Shown: positions 20,701-35,700 of the stretch, piece by piece
How positions within the stretch are numbered: position 1 is the stretch's first letter
Layout: every line of letters starts with the position of its first letter
NCBI RefSeq assembly: GCF_001704415.2
Contig: NC_030820.1
Location: forward strand, 43,134,036 to 43,198,035
Length of the DNA stretch: 64,000 nt
Source: Capra hircus
Taxonomy: Eukaryota; Chordata; Mammalia; Artiodactyla; Bovidae
Direction: 5' to 3'
The notes under the pieces: generated by a model
Told to the model about the DNA's origin: nothing
The model's input: only the letters and a program-made list of their open reading frames with translations
Database searches by the model: none
Made by a program: the position numbers and the translations under genes

Positions 20701-23700
20701 AAAACAAGACTTGTTTTCCACTATAATAAGACAGTACAGAAAACTGAATTGTTAAATAGAAGAGAGGTCAGAAATGTACTTATGGACACTTGATATATGA
20801 CAGAGTTGACAATGAAAATCTGTAGAAAAATATGGACCTTTAGATTTCTATTTAAATATACATATATATATATATATATCCCTTTTCATATCTTATTAGA
20901 AAATCAGAAGGATGGTACGGGGAGGGAGGTGGGAGGGGGGTTCAGGTTGGGGAACACGTGTACACCCGTGGTGGATTCATGTTGATGTATGGCAAAACCA
21001 ATACAATATTGTAAAGTAATTAGCCTCTAATTAAAATAAATAAATTTATATTTAAAAAAAGCAAATCAGTTTCAGCTATATTACAGAATCAAATTTAAAT
21101 GGAAACAGTTTTTCAGGGGACAATTTTCCTTCTCCTTGACCTGAGCGGTAACCTGCCTTGGACAGTGATATTTGCATTGGACTGGAGAAGGCAATGGCAC
21201 CCCACTCCGGTACTCTTGCCTGGAAAATCCCATGGATAGAGAAGCTTGGTGGGCTGCAGTTCATGGGATCGCTAGGAGTCGGACCTGACTGAGTGACTTC
21301 ACTTTCACTTTTCACTTTCCTGCATTGGAGAAGGAAATGGCAACCCACTCCAGTGTTCTTGCCTGGAGAATCCCAGGGATGGGGGAGCCTGGTGGGCTGC
21401 CGTCTGAGGGGTCGCACAGAGTCGGACACAACTGAAGCGACTTAGCAGCAGCAGCAGCAGCAGTGATATTTCCCAGAAATGGTGAGTTAGTTCTGAGTCC
21501 AGACATAAAGAGGATTTTTCCCCACTCACTGACTGGGGATCATAGCACTGTGCTGAAATGAAGACCAGGTTAGTTGACCACAGTATAGCCAAACATATAT
21601 GAAAAACTAGATGGAAAGGTGTGCAGCTCCTCTGACAAGAGCCACATCCATCTGCTAAAGCAGAACTACCGAGCTGCTCTGCTGCTGCTGCTGCTAAGTC
21701 ACTTCAGTCACGTCCGATGCTGTGCAACCCCATAGATGGCAGCCTGCCAGGCTCCCCCGTCCCTGGGATTCTCCAGGCAAGAGTACTGGAGCTGCTCTGC
21801 ACTAAACTGCAAATACACGAGAGCCCAGCCAAGAGGACAACAGCTGAGCTAAGTGCAGGCTGATCATCAAACTACAGAATCAAGAGAAGCATAACTGATC
21901 TCTGCATTAAACCCTGAAATGGGGGAGACTTTCCTGTACAGCTATGGCTAAGAGTACGATAATGGTCTCCTACACACAAATCAAAAGACAACTCAGCAAA
22001 AATGGGCACAGTCTTGCATAGGAACTTTGCAACAGCAAAAACTCATGGAGATTAAATGTATGAGAATGAATCTACATTACTATTCAGGGAAATGTAAAAT
22101 AAAATCATGATAATTTAGAGGTTCAAGATCACTGCTGTAACTTGTGTGTCCCCCAAATTTACCTGTTGGGAACCTTACCCCACTGTGATGGTGTTAGAAA
22201 TGAGCCCTTGAAGAGTGATTAATTAGGCTATAATGGTGGGGCCCTCATGAATGATATTTAAACAATATCATATTCATATAAGAGGCTTGGGAGAGCTCTG
22301 TTGCCCCCTCTACCAAGTTAAGATACAAGGAGAAGCCTGTGACCTGGAGGAGGGCCCTCACTTGACCACATGGAAACCCTGATCTCGGATCTCCACCTCC
22401 AGAACTGTGAGACTACATATTTCAATAGTTTCTATGCCACACAATCTGTGGTGTTTGTTCAGTTCAGTTCAGTTCAGTCACTCAGTCGTGTCCAACTCTT
22501 TGCAACCCCATGAAAAGCAGCACGCCAGGCCTCCCTGTTTACCACCAACTTCCGGAGTTCACACAGATTCACGTCCATCGAGTCAGTGATGCCATCCAGC
22601 CATCTCATCCTCTGTCGTCCCCTTCTCCTCCTTCCCCCAATCTCTCCCAACATCAAAATTTTTTCCAATGAGTCAACTCTTCACATGAGGTGGCCAACGT
22701 ATTGGAGTTTCAGCTTTAGCATCATTCCTTCCAAAGAAATCCCAGGGCTGATCTCCTTCAGAATGGACTGGTTGGATCTCCTTGCAGTCCAAGGGACTCT
22801 CAAGAGTCTTCTCCAAAACCACAGTTCAAAAGCATCAGTTCTTCAGTGCTAAGCTTTCTTCACAGTCCAACTCTCACATCCATACATGACCACAGGAAAA
22901 ACCATAGCCTTGACTAGATGGACCTTAGTTGGCAAAGTAACGTCTCTGCTTTTGAACATGCTATTTAGGTTGGTCATAACTTTTCTCCCAAGGAGTAAGC
23001 ATCTTTTAATTTCATGGCTGCAATCACCATCTGCAGTGATTTTGGTGCCCAAAAAATAAAGTCTGACACTGTTTCCACTGTTCCCCATCTATCTCCCATG
23101 AAGTGATGGGACTGGATGCCATGATCTTCGTTTTCTGAATGTTGAGCTTTAGGCCAACTTTTTCACTCTTCACTTTCATTTTCATCAAGAGGCTTTTTAG
23201 CTCCTCTTCACTTTCTGCCATAAGGATGGTGTCATCTGCATATCTGAGGTGATTGATATTTCTCCCGGCAATCTTGATTCCAGCTTGTGTTTCTTCCTGT
23301 CCAGCGTTTCTCATGATGTACTCTGCACGTAAGTTAAATAAGCAGGGTGACAATATACAGCCTTGACGTACTCCTTTTCCTATTTGCAACCAGTCTGTTG
23401 TTCCATGTCCAGTTCTAACTGTTGCTTCCTGACCTGCATACAGATTTCTCAAGAGGCAGGTCAGGTGGTCTGGTATTCCCATCTCTTTCAGAATTTTCCA
23501 CAGTTTATTGTCATCCACACAGTCAAAGGCTTTGGCATAGTCAATAAAGCAGAAATAGATGTTTTTCTGGAACTCTCTTGCTTTTTCCATGATCCAGCGG
23601 ATGTTGGCAATTTGATCTCTGGTTCTGTGCCTTTTCTAAAACCTGCTTGAACATCAGGGAGTTCACGGTTCACGTATTGCTGAAGCCTGGCTTGGAGAAT

Positions 23701-26700
23701 TTTGAGCATTACTTTACTGTGATGGTGTTTGTTAGAGCAGCCTAGATGATCTATGCTGCTAAGTCATTTCAGTCGTGTCCGACTCTGTGCGACCCCCTAG
23801 ACGGCAGCCCACCAGGCTCCCCTGTCTCTGGGATTCTCCAGGCAAGAAAACTGGAGTGGGCTGCCATTTCCTTCTCCAACGCATGAAAGTGAAAAGTGAA
23901 AGTGAAGTCACTCAGTCGTTTCTGACCCTCAGCGACCTCATGGATTGTAGCCTTCCAGGCTCCTCCATCCATGGGATTTTCCAGACTAGAGTACTGGAGT
24001 GGGGTGCCATTTGGGAATCACATAATTCAATTTTGTCAATTGAGAACAAAGAAAATGAGGTGTCATTTGCACAAGATGACAATATAAATGGCTGATGTAA
24101 TGCTGAAACAAAAATCTCTGTTTTCTGCCCAACTTGAACCCTCTCCTGCCATGCCACCTCTCCTGTTGCCTCATCAGGAGGAGAAAATCACCAGGAACAC
24201 ACAACACATTCATGCATGGGGAAGAATAGGTAACTTGTCTTGACTCAAGGAAAGTCTTGAGAGACAGACAAAGAATGACCCTCATGAAGGATATTCCCTA
24301 GGAGCCCTCTGCCCACAGCCCCACTCATGATCACCTGCATGTTCTCTTTGATCCGCTTCTTGTTGAAACTCTTGGCCAAAACCACAACCCCACGTTGTAC
24401 CTGGTAGCGAAGGGCAACCAGAGCTGGGGTTTGCTTGTGCTTTTTGGCAATGGCACAAAGAACTGGGTCCTCCAAGAGAACGGGGTGGTTCTGGTTCACC
24501 CTGCAAGGAAATTCAGAAATGCTGAGGAGCTGAGACTAAGTACTCAGTTTCTAAGGAGGCTTTTCAAACAGACCAAGTAGGTTCACTCTAGACCAATGTT
24601 TCTCAAAGTGTGGTCCATGGGCCAGCAGCATCAGCATCACCTGGGATCTTGCTAGAAATGCAAATTCCATGGCTTAACTGCAGACAAACTGAATCAGAAA
24701 CTCAACTGTGGCACCTGGCAGTCTGTATTTACAAAGCTCTCCCAGGCATTTGATGCATACTTGTGAGTACTGCCAATCTTGTGGAAATTTTTTTCTGTTT
24801 TTACGTCTCAGTGGTGGTTTTTCTTTTATAATCACAACTCTAAAGTAAGTACAAGGGCATGAAAAGAAAATGAGATGGAGAAGACCAGGAAATTTTTAAA
24901 TTTTTGCTGTTCTCAAGTGTTGATAAAAATCAAGTAGTCCAAAGATGAGAACTATTCATTTCATTGTTGTTTGCATTATGCAATAGTCCTACAAATAAAT
25001 GCTTACTAAAATGATTCAACTTGTTAATTTTTGATCATCATAAACCTGGGAGGTACTTAATATTATCCTGATTTTAGACATAAGGTAAGGGAAGCTTGAA
25101 AAGTTTATTATTCATTAATAATTTGGAGAAGGCGATGGCACCCCACTCCAGTACTCTTGCCTGGAATATCCCATGGATGGAGGAGCCTGGTGGGCTGCAG
25201 TCCTGGGGTCACTAAGAGTTGGGCATGACTGAACGACTTCACTTTCAATTTTCACTTTTCACTTTCATGCATTGGAGAAGGAAATGGCAACCCACTCCAG
25301 TGTTCTTGCCTGGGGAATCCCAGGAACTGGGGAGCCTAGTGGGCTTCCATCTATGGGGTCGCACAGAGTCAGACACAACTGAAGCGACTTAGCATCAGCA
25401 GCAGCAGTAATGTATTCATTAGTTAATAAATAAGTAAATCATGACTTAAGTTTATGTCTTGGTTCTCAACTATGGAATTATATATAAATGTATTGCAGAC
25501 TTACATTTTAACATTTTACAACAAGATACATGAAATGTAAAAATTGGCTGGGTGATGGATGGGAAGACAAAAGAGAAGGGTTTCTCCCATCTCTCTTCTC
25601 TTCCCCTGCCAAATGAGAGTTATCTCCAGAGTACTGTTACATTAAGATAAAAATATTTCTTCAAAAATTGAATTTTAGAGAATCTCCTTGTCTTCAGTAA
25701 TGTTCATACCATTCTGATGATAGTTGGGATCCCAGAGCAGCATAAGCTACTAGGACAATATCATGTGACTTGCAGAACTCCAGCAGTTTGCTCTGGTTGA
25801 GGTAAGGGTGACATTCCACCTATAGAATGGAAGATAGAAGAGTGTCAGTTTATATGAAAAGACAATATTAATACCACAAGGATTAAAAGTTTAAAACATG
25901 CCAAAGAAAACACTGTGTCACATCAAATTAGAACTTAAAACATCAACCTTAAGTCATGATATTTTTTTAAAAAAAGAAATTTTATTACTGTCTCCTGAAA
26001 AGATAAAACAAAAAAATAATGACATTCTTGAGAAGAAGCAACTCTAGGAACCAGATCTTGGTTGCCGAACACCACTGGATACCACCAGGACACTTGCCTA
26101 ATTCCAGATCGGGAACAGGAAAAGAGCTGTCAGAATCATGGACATCAAACTGTGCCAGGCAGCAAGAAATTGCACAAAGACTTATGGACAAATGACTTAA
26201 AGACAAAAGAACCACTTTGATGGGGAACCCACTGGTGACATTTGGGTAGACTTGAGCATCAGAAGGAATCAGGAATGAAAAAAGTACAGCACACAGAGTA
26301 AATAAAAATCCCTGAAGCCCTAGTGATGAGAGAGGTGAAAAGAACAAAAATATTTTCCTCCAGGGTTGATGATTATTACAATAAATCCTGTCTCAGAAAC
26401 TGGTGACAAGGAGTCAAGTTTTACCCTGTCTTGTAGGAATAAGTGTGGAGGCTTCCCGAGTGGTTCTAGTTGTGAAGAACCTGCCTGCCAATGTGAGAGA
26501 TGCAGGTTTGATCCCTGGGTCAAGAAGATCCCCTGCAGGAGGGCATGGCCATCCACTCCAGTATTCTTGTCTGGAGAATCTGGCGAGCTACAGTTCACAG
26601 GGTCGCAAAGAGTCGGACACAACTGAGCACATGCATATGCATACTAATTAATGTCACAAAACAACAATGAATACAGTGCATCTGTCAAAATCTTGTCTAG

Positions 26701-29700
26701 ATATTCTGGTAACAGAATGCTTTAGTGGTCATTCTAGGTGAAAAGACCTTGGGAAACGTGGCTCAATGTGACATGGGAACCACATAAGATACAGATCAAC
26801 AAAGTGTTATAGATCTTTATTTGTTAAATATATAATACATAATAAATAAAATTAAATACATGTATATTCCCTGTTGTAATCTTAATTCTTCTAATATCTG
26901 AAATTTTTCATAATAAACAAATATGGGCAAAATTGATGTTAGAATCACATTAATATTTTAATTTCTAAAATTGAAAATATATGTATAATTGATATATGTA
27001 TAATTCTTGAATTATGTAAGCTACACTTGGCTTGCAAAGAATTCTGCTATAGAAGATTCTTTATCCTTGACTTCAAGTTGTATATTAGAGACATTATGGT
27101 ATATTTGAAATAAGACCATTTCACTGGGATAAAGATTACATTACATATATATCACATCTCAGTTATATATGTAGATAGGTCAAACTTAGAATGAAACATT
27201 AGAGAGATGGTCACCAGGGGCTGGGAGGAAGGAGGAATCCAGATTTGCTAATCATGGGTGTGAAGTCTCAGTTATACAAGATCTGCTGTACAACACTGTC
27301 TGTATAGTAAACAACACTGTATTGTACTGAATACTAGATCTCATGTTAAGTTTTCTCACCACAATAAAGTAAAAATAGAACCAAAACAATAAGAGTGCAG
27401 AAACAAACATAGACAAGTGTGCTAAACCAGTTAATTTTATAATGGACATTGATGGGAGAACCAGTCCAAGACTGAGTAAATGATCAGATGTGCTCTAAGC
27501 TAAGTAAATGTTCCTGAGTGAATATCTACAGTTGGTGTCACCATAAGCCTTTAACTTCATCCATCTGACTTGACAGACCTTCACTGTCTCCAGCAAACTT
27601 TTCTGTACTGTGCTCCATGATGAAGACCAATGAATGTAGAGACACCAAGACTAAGGATTCAGGCATCTAGACCCCACACAAACACTTAGCACCTATCTCA
27701 GCTGATTTTTCCCTTTGTTATTTACTTCTCATTCTGTGTGTTCACGGTCTTCCTTCCTGTACACAGTTCCCTCTGAGGAACTTTCGATCATCTGATTAGT
27801 GATCACCCTTTCAGCTCAGGGAAAGGCCTTCTTCCTCTAAGTTCTGGGGGACTGGTCTAAGCCCCTTCACCCCCATTACCTTCCCTCAATTCCTACCACA
27901 ACTTAGTGGTAACTCCTCCCCATATTTTCCACCCAGATTTTATCAAAGATACTGCTATGGATTCTATTCACACCATCCAGACAGAGGCTCTGCTCTCTGG
28001 AACCTTCTGTTCCCAAACATCAGATGAACAGGAGGGGAGGACAGACAGACATCAGGCTCCAGGGCAAGAAGGAGGTTGTGAAGAGCAGCAGAGAGAGGAG
28101 CCAAGCTTCTCACCTGGTTGCAGACGGGCTTGTACTTGAGCCCCGGCTTGTTCAGGATCCTCTCCAGCTGCTTGTGGTTGAAGTTGGACACCCCGATGGA
28201 CTTGGTCAGCCCTGCATCCTTACACTTCTCCAGGGCCTGGGAGGGAGGGGTGATGAACAGTCACTTGGAATGAGTGATAGATCAAGAATAAATGTTGGAA
28301 AAAATTTGTAAAAAGTGTCTCATGTCAATAATTAGCATTGATTTTAAGAAAGAAAAAAGGAGAAGAGGGTCATGACACAAGAAGAATTATCATCTCTTCG
28401 TTAGAAAAATCCCAGAGAAGACATATCACAAGGAAGGAAATAGATGCCTGTCTTCACTGTCCCATATTCTCCTCCACTGTTCTTCTCTGTGAACATTTCA
28501 GCAATGATTCCTCCCCTCAACCCCAGCATCCCAAGCCTTAGATTCATGAACTGCTGAGTCTGATGGTCCACAGCCCATTCTCATAGGTGGAAGAAATGAA
28601 AGAAACTTCCTCCTCATGGCTCCTCCTCTGGGCTTTCTTCTCCCCACACTCACCTCCCATGTGTGACAGAGATCCACAGAGTCAAATATCAGTTTTCCAC
28701 TTTCATCTTTTGGAACAAATCTATTCCCTGGCTGGAATAGAAGCAATCATTGTAGAGCTGTTACCAAATGATTTCTCCACATTTAGCTAGGCTGCTGGGC
28801 ATGTCTAGACAAGGCACTAAACCTCTATGAGATAGGTAAAGCAATATTCTAGATACCAATATTAGAAAAGTGATTTGCAAATGGAGTTATGAGCAATGTC
28901 TTCAGAAGGCAGGCTCCCACTAATCTCTTACACCTAATATATGTTTTAATGAAAATAATTTTCATACATTGTAATGGGAATTATCAATGACTTATGTGAA
29001 CTTTTTTTCTGCCCCTTATACTTTGCTCTTGCAAAATGCCTCTCTTGTGCTGGGAATGGCAGTAAGCTACATGGCTTTATTTCCAGATTAAAGATTGCAA
29101 ACTTGATTTGGGCTAGATAATCAGACTTCTTTTCCCTCTGGGCATCTGATGTGCTAGGACAGGCACATGAACCAGCAAGACTCTGTTTAGGTGGATACGG
29201 AATGTAGAAGATCCAGACATGCTCTCAAATTTCATGAATATGAACCTTGAGTTTCCCCAAGGCTATATTTGCCACCAATGGAACATGTTCCGTAAAAATA
29301 AAGCAAACCAAGAGTAGTGACAGAATAAGGGATTTTTTTAAAGGGTTACATTACTGAAGAGTATTGCAAATCCTTAACTCTATCCATGGCTGGGATATGC
29401 CATCTACATAGTCAAATAGACTCTTCTGCATAGGGTGGCTTGAGTAGATTTCTGTAACTTAAAATCAAGAGTTCTACGTAATACATTTGTTTTGTTGATG
29501 CTGTTGTTTTGTTTTTGGTTACAGCTTGCTGGATCTTAGTTCCCAGAACAGGAATGAACTCCTTCCCTCAACTTGACTTGCCTCAGCAGTGAAAGCATGG
29601 AATCCTAACCACTGGACTGCCAGGACATTCCCATTGCAGTTTTTTTTTTTTTTTTTAAATCTCAGTTTTATTTATTTATTTATTTACTTTACAATATTGT

Positions 29701-32700
29701 ATTGGTTTTGCCATACACTGACATGAATCCGCCATGGGTGTACATGGCAGTTCTTAACGGCTAAGTGCATTCTATAATCCTCATTGTGAAGTCAGGCAAC
29801 AGTGTAGGCAATGTCTCTCAAGTCCCTCTAAAGGCTGGGAGGTTTAGACCCACCCAAAGGTAGAACCACCAAAGCTGCTCCTCTTGAAAGAGTGAAAGGG
29901 GGAACAACTCAGTCTGTGCAAGTGTGAGGCAGAGGCATTGCTCATCACTCTGTACCAAACTGTGTTCATGAAATACCCAAGAGATTCAGAAATCATAATC
30001 AGAGCTGTGTGCTAAAAATGCCCATTTATATTTTCCCAAGTTTTTGAGCAAAGCATATGAGATTATTGTTGAACACCTTTCTCTGGGAGGCATGTAACAG
30101 AATTAAGGATTCAAGGAAGCTCAGTAAAAAGATGATCAGAAATGATTATTTAGGGGATTCTACTCTAGTGTAATCATCTCTTCAACCTACTAAGAAAATC
30201 TTAAGTCAACCATCCATCCAAGTTTATAAGCACTCTGAGGCGAGAAAAAAAAATACATATGATTGAATACAAAAGCAGATTGCTAACCTTCAGAGACACA
30301 GGAGAATGAATAATATAGAGATCAACATAGTCCAGTTGAAGATTTTTCAGTGACTTTTCCAAGGCTGGTCGGACCAACTCTGGTCGAAGGGAAGTGCACC
30401 AAAGCTGCAGAGGTTAAAAAAGGGAAGTTGTGTGAAATGAACACTGTAGCTAATTTTGTCTGTCTCATTTCACTCAATAATTAGACATTTTCTATTGGAT
30501 AGAAATGGGTGTCCACTAAAAAAAATGCCCATTTTCTTCTAGAGTTCAATTTTAAGTCTAACCTACCCATGTAAACTTTATTATTTGAATTTATCATCAT
30601 TCCACTATTCACAAAAAAATGAAATGAATCAAGATATAAATAACGTTATCAAAAGTTACCAAGCCCATCATCAGAATTGTGTTTGAAAGAGTGTCAGAGG
30701 ACAAACAGTCTAATTTGATCAAACAGTCAATTTTCTCAGATTAATTAGCATTACATTACCTAGGGGACCAAGCAGAAGCAGAAGATATTAAAAAGAGGTG
30801 GCAAGAATACACAGAAAACCTGTACAAAAAAGATCTTTAATCACCAAGGTAATCACAATGGTGTGATCACTCACCTATAGCCAGACATCCTGAAATGTGA
30901 AGTCAAGGGGCCTTAGAAAGTATCATAACAAACAAAGCTAGTGGAAGTGATGGAATTCCAGTTGAGCTATTTCAAATCCTGAAAGATGATGCTGTGAAAG
31001 TGCTGCACTCAATATGCCAGCAAATCTGGAAAACTCAGCAGTGGCCACAGGACAGGAAAAGATCAGTTTTCATTCCAATCCCAAAGAAAGGCAATGCCAA
31101 AGAATGCTTAAAGTACTGCACAATTGCACTCATCTCACATGCTAGTAAAGCAATGCTCAAAATTCTCCAAGCCAGGCTTCAGCAATACTTGAAACATGAA
31201 CTTCCTGATCTTCAAGCTGATTTTAGAAAAGGCAGAGGAACCAGAGATCAAATTGCCAACATCCCCTAGATCATTGAAAAAAGGAAGAAAGTTCCAGAAA
31301 AACATCTATTTCTGATTTATTGACTATGCCAAAGCCTTTGACAGTGTGGATCACAATAAAATGTGGTAAATTCTGAGAGAGATGGGAATACCAGACCACC
31401 GGACCTGCCTCTTGAGAAACCTATATGCAGGTCAGGATGCAACAGGTAGAACTGGACATGGAACAACAGACTGGTTCCAAATAGGAAAAGGAGTACGTCA
31501 AGGCTGTATATTGTCACCCTGCTTATTTAAGTTATATGCAGAGTACATCATGAGAAATGCTGGACTGGAAGAAGCACAAACTGGAATCAAGATTGCCAGG
31601 TGAAATATCAATAACCTCAGATACGCAGATGACATCACTCTATGGCAGAAAGTGAAGAGGAACTAAAAAGCCTCTTGATGAAAGTGAAAGAGGAGAGTGA
31701 AAAAGTTGGCTTAAGGCTCAACATTCAGAAAACGAAGATCATGGCATCCAGTCCCATCACTTCATGGGAAATAGATGGGGAAACAGTGGAATCAGAGTCA
31801 GCCTTTATTTTTATTTTGGCTCCAAAGTCACTGCAGATGGTGATTGCAGCCATGAAATTACAGGATGCTTACTCCTTGGAAGGAAAGTTATGACCAACCT
31901 AGATAGCATATTCAAAAGCAGAGACATTACTTTGCCAACAAAGGTCCATCTAGTCAAGGCTATGGTTTTTCCAGTGGTCATGTATGGATGTGAGAGTTGG
32001 ACTGTGAACAAAGCTGAGCGCTGAAGAATTGATGCTTTTGAACTGTGGTGTTGGAGAAGACTCTTGAGAGTCCCTTGGACTGCAAGGAGATCCAACCAGT
32101 CCATTCTAAAGGAGATCAGTCCTAGGTGTTCTTTGGAAGGACTGATGCTAAAGCTGAAACTCCAATCCTTTGGCCACCTCATGCAAAGAGTTGACTCATT
32201 GGAAAAGACTCTGATGCTGGGGGGTATTGGGGGCAGGAAGAGAAGGGGATGACAGAGGATGAGATGGATAGATGGCATCACTGACTCGATGGACATGAGC
32301 CTGAGTAAACTCCAGGAGTTGGTGATGGACAGGGAGGCTTGGAGTGCTGCAATTCATGGCATTGCAAAGAGTCGGACATGACTGAGCGACTGAACTGAAC
32401 TGAACTGAACTGAACCTATGGGAAGATGCTTTGAACATATTAATATGTGCAGAACATAATTCTGCACACTTTGGCTAGATCTTGTATAATATACAAAGTG
32501 AAGCCCTAATGCCCTCTTATTGATAGAGCTGAGATCTGAGATTCAGAATGTGAAGAAATTTGAGAAAGTCTCCCAGATGATAAGAAAACTATAATCTAAT
32601 CATACTTCTTTCTGTTTGATTCATTCAGTTCAGTTTAGTTTAGTTCAGTCGCTCAGTCGTGTCCGACTCTTTGCAACCCCATGAACTGCAGCACACCAGG

Positions 32701-35700
32701 CCTCCCTGTTCATCACCAACTCCTGAGTTCACTCAAACTCAGTCCATTGAGTCAGTGAAGCCATCCATCCATCTCATCCTCTGTGGTTCCCTTCTCCTCC
32801 TTCCCCCAATTCCTCCCAGCATCACAGTCTTTTCCAGTGAGCCAACTCTTCACATTAGGTTGCCAAAGGATTGGAATTTCAGCTTTAGTATCCGTCCTTC
32901 CAAAGAAAACCTGTGGCGGATTCATATCGATGTATGGCAAAACAAATACGATATTGTAAAGTAATTAGCCTCCAATTAAAATAAACACATTTATATTTTA
33001 AAAAATTTAAAATAACTCTAGTGGTAATAGTTTTCATAAAATTCAGGTTCACTAGGATATGAAACAATTTGTAACTTTAAGATTCGCTATTAAAACTAGT
33101 AAAAAGTTATTCTAAATTAAATCAATGAAAGACAACAACAACAACAACAAAAGAACACCCAGGACTGATCTGATTCAGAATGGACTGGTTGATCTCCCTG
33201 CAGTCCAAGGGAGTCTCAAGAGTCTTCTCCAAAACCACAGTTCAAAAGCATCAATTCTCAGCGCTAAGCTTGCTTCACAGTCCAACTCTCACATCCATAC
33301 ACGACCACTGGAAAAACCATAGCCTTGCCTAGATGGATCTTTGTTGGCAAAGTAATGTCTCTGCTTTTGAATATGCTATCAAGGTTGGTCATAACTTTCC
33401 TTCCAAGGAGTAAGCATCTTGTAATTTCATGGCTGCAATCACCATCTGCAGTGATTTTGGAGCCCCCAAAAATAAAGTCTGACACTGTTTACACTGTTTC
33501 TCCATTTCCCATGAAGTGATGGGATCAGATGCCATGATCTTCGTTTTCTGAATGTTGAGACTTAAGCCAACTTTTTCACTCTCCTCTTTCACTTTCATCA
33601 AGAGGCTTTTTAGTTCCTCTTCACTTTCTGCCTTAAGGGTGGTGTCATCTGCATATCTGAGGTTATTGATATTTCACCTGGCAATCTTGATTCCAGCTTG
33701 TGCTTCTTCCAGTCTAGCATTTCTCAAGATGTACTCTGCATGTAAGTTAAACAAGCAGGGTGACAATATACAGCCTTGATGTACTCCTTTTCCTATTTGG
33801 AACCAGTCTGTTGTTCCATGTCCAGTTCTACCTGTTGCTTCCTGACCTGCATATAGGTTTCTCAAGAGGCAGGTCCGGTGGTCTGGTATTCCCATCTTTT
33901 TCGGAATTGTCTACATTTTATTGTGATCCACACAGTCAAATGCTTTGGCATAGTCAATAAAACAGAAATAGCTGTTTTTCTGGAACTCTCTTGCTTTTTC
34001 TATGATCCAGTGGATGTTGGCAATTTGATCTCTGGTTCCTCTGTCTTTTCTACATCCAGCTTGAACAACTAGAAGTTCACATTTCACATATTGCTGAAGC
34101 CTGGCTTGGAGAATTCTGAGCATTACTTTACTAGTGTGTGAGATGAGTGCAATTGTGCAGTAGTTTGAGCATTCTTTGGCATTGCCTTTCTTTGGGATTG
34201 GCATGAAAACTGACCTTTTCCAGTCCTGTGGCCACTGCTGAGTTTTCCAGATTTGCTGGCATAATGAGTGCAGCACTTTCATAGCATCATCTTTCAGGAT
34301 TTGAAATAGCTCAACTGGAATTCCATCACTTACACTAGCTTTGTTCATAGTGATGCTTTCTAAGGCCCATTGACTTCACATTCCAGGATGTCTGGCTCTA
34401 GGTGAGTGATCACACCATCGTGACTATCTTGGTGATTAAAGATCTTTTTTGCACATGTTTTCTGTGTATTCTTGCCACCTCTTTTTTTTTTGTTTGTTTG
34501 TTTTTCTTTCTTTCTTTCTTTCTTTTTTTTTTTTTACTTTATTTTACTTTACAATAGTGTATTGGTTTTGCCATACATTGACATGAATCCACCACGGGTG
34601 TATACAAGCTCCCAATCCTGAATCCCTCTCCCATTTCCCACCCCATATCATCTCTCTGGATCATCCCCATGCACCAGCCCCAAGCACCCTGTATCCTGTA
34701 TCAAACATAGACTGGCACTTCGTTTCTTACATGATAGTATACATGTTTCAATGCCATTCTCCTAAATCATCCCACCCTCTCCCTCTCCCTCAGAGTTCAA
34801 AAGTCCGTTCTATACATCTGTGTCTCTTTTGCTGTCTCGCATACAGGGTCATCATTACCATCTTTCTAAATTCCGTATATGTGTCACTATACTGTATTGG
34901 TGTTTTTCTTTCTGGCTTACTTCACTCTGTATAATCGGCTCCAGTTTCATCCATCTCATTAGAACTGATTCAAATGTATTCTTTTAAATGCCTGAGTAAT
35001 ACTCCATTTTGTATATGTACCACAGCTGCCTTATCCATTCATCTGCTGATGGACATCGAGGTTGTTTCCATGTCCTGGCTATTATAAACAGTGCTGCAGT
35101 GAACATTGGGGTACATGTGTCTCTTTCAATTCTGGTTTCCTTGGTGTGTATGCCCAGCAGTGGGATTGCTGGGTCATAAGGCAGTTCTGTTTTACAGTTT
35201 TTAAGGAATCTCCACACTGTTCTCCAAAGTGGCTGTACTAGTTTGCATTCTCACCAACAGTGTAAGAGGGTTCCCTTTTCTCCACATCCGCTCCAGCATG
35301 TATTGCTTGTAGACTTTTGGATCACAGCCATTCTGACTGGTGTGACATGGTACCTCATTGCGGTCTTGATTTGCACTTCTCTGATAATGAGTGATGTTGA
35401 GCATCTTTTCACGTGTTTGTTAGCCATCCATATGTCTTCATTGGAGAAATGCCTATTTGGTTCTTTGGCCCATTTTTGATTTGGTCTTTTATTTTTCTGG
35501 AGTTGAGCTGCATAAGTTGCTTGTATATTTTTGAGATTAGTTGTTTGTCAGCTGCTTCATTTGCTATTGTTTTCTCCCATTCAGAAGGCTGCCTTTTCAC
35601 CTTGCTTATAGTTTCCTTTGTTGTGCAGAAGCTTTTAATTTTAATTAGATCCCATTTGTTTATTTTTGCTTTTATTTCCAGTATTCTGGGAGGTGGATCA

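Noticed and set aside
32380..32415. Short tandem repeats (tgaac)n that might suggest an array
   Set aside because: These are the ordinary 3' tails of BovB elements. No direct-repeat/spacer pattern of CRISPR type exists in the window.
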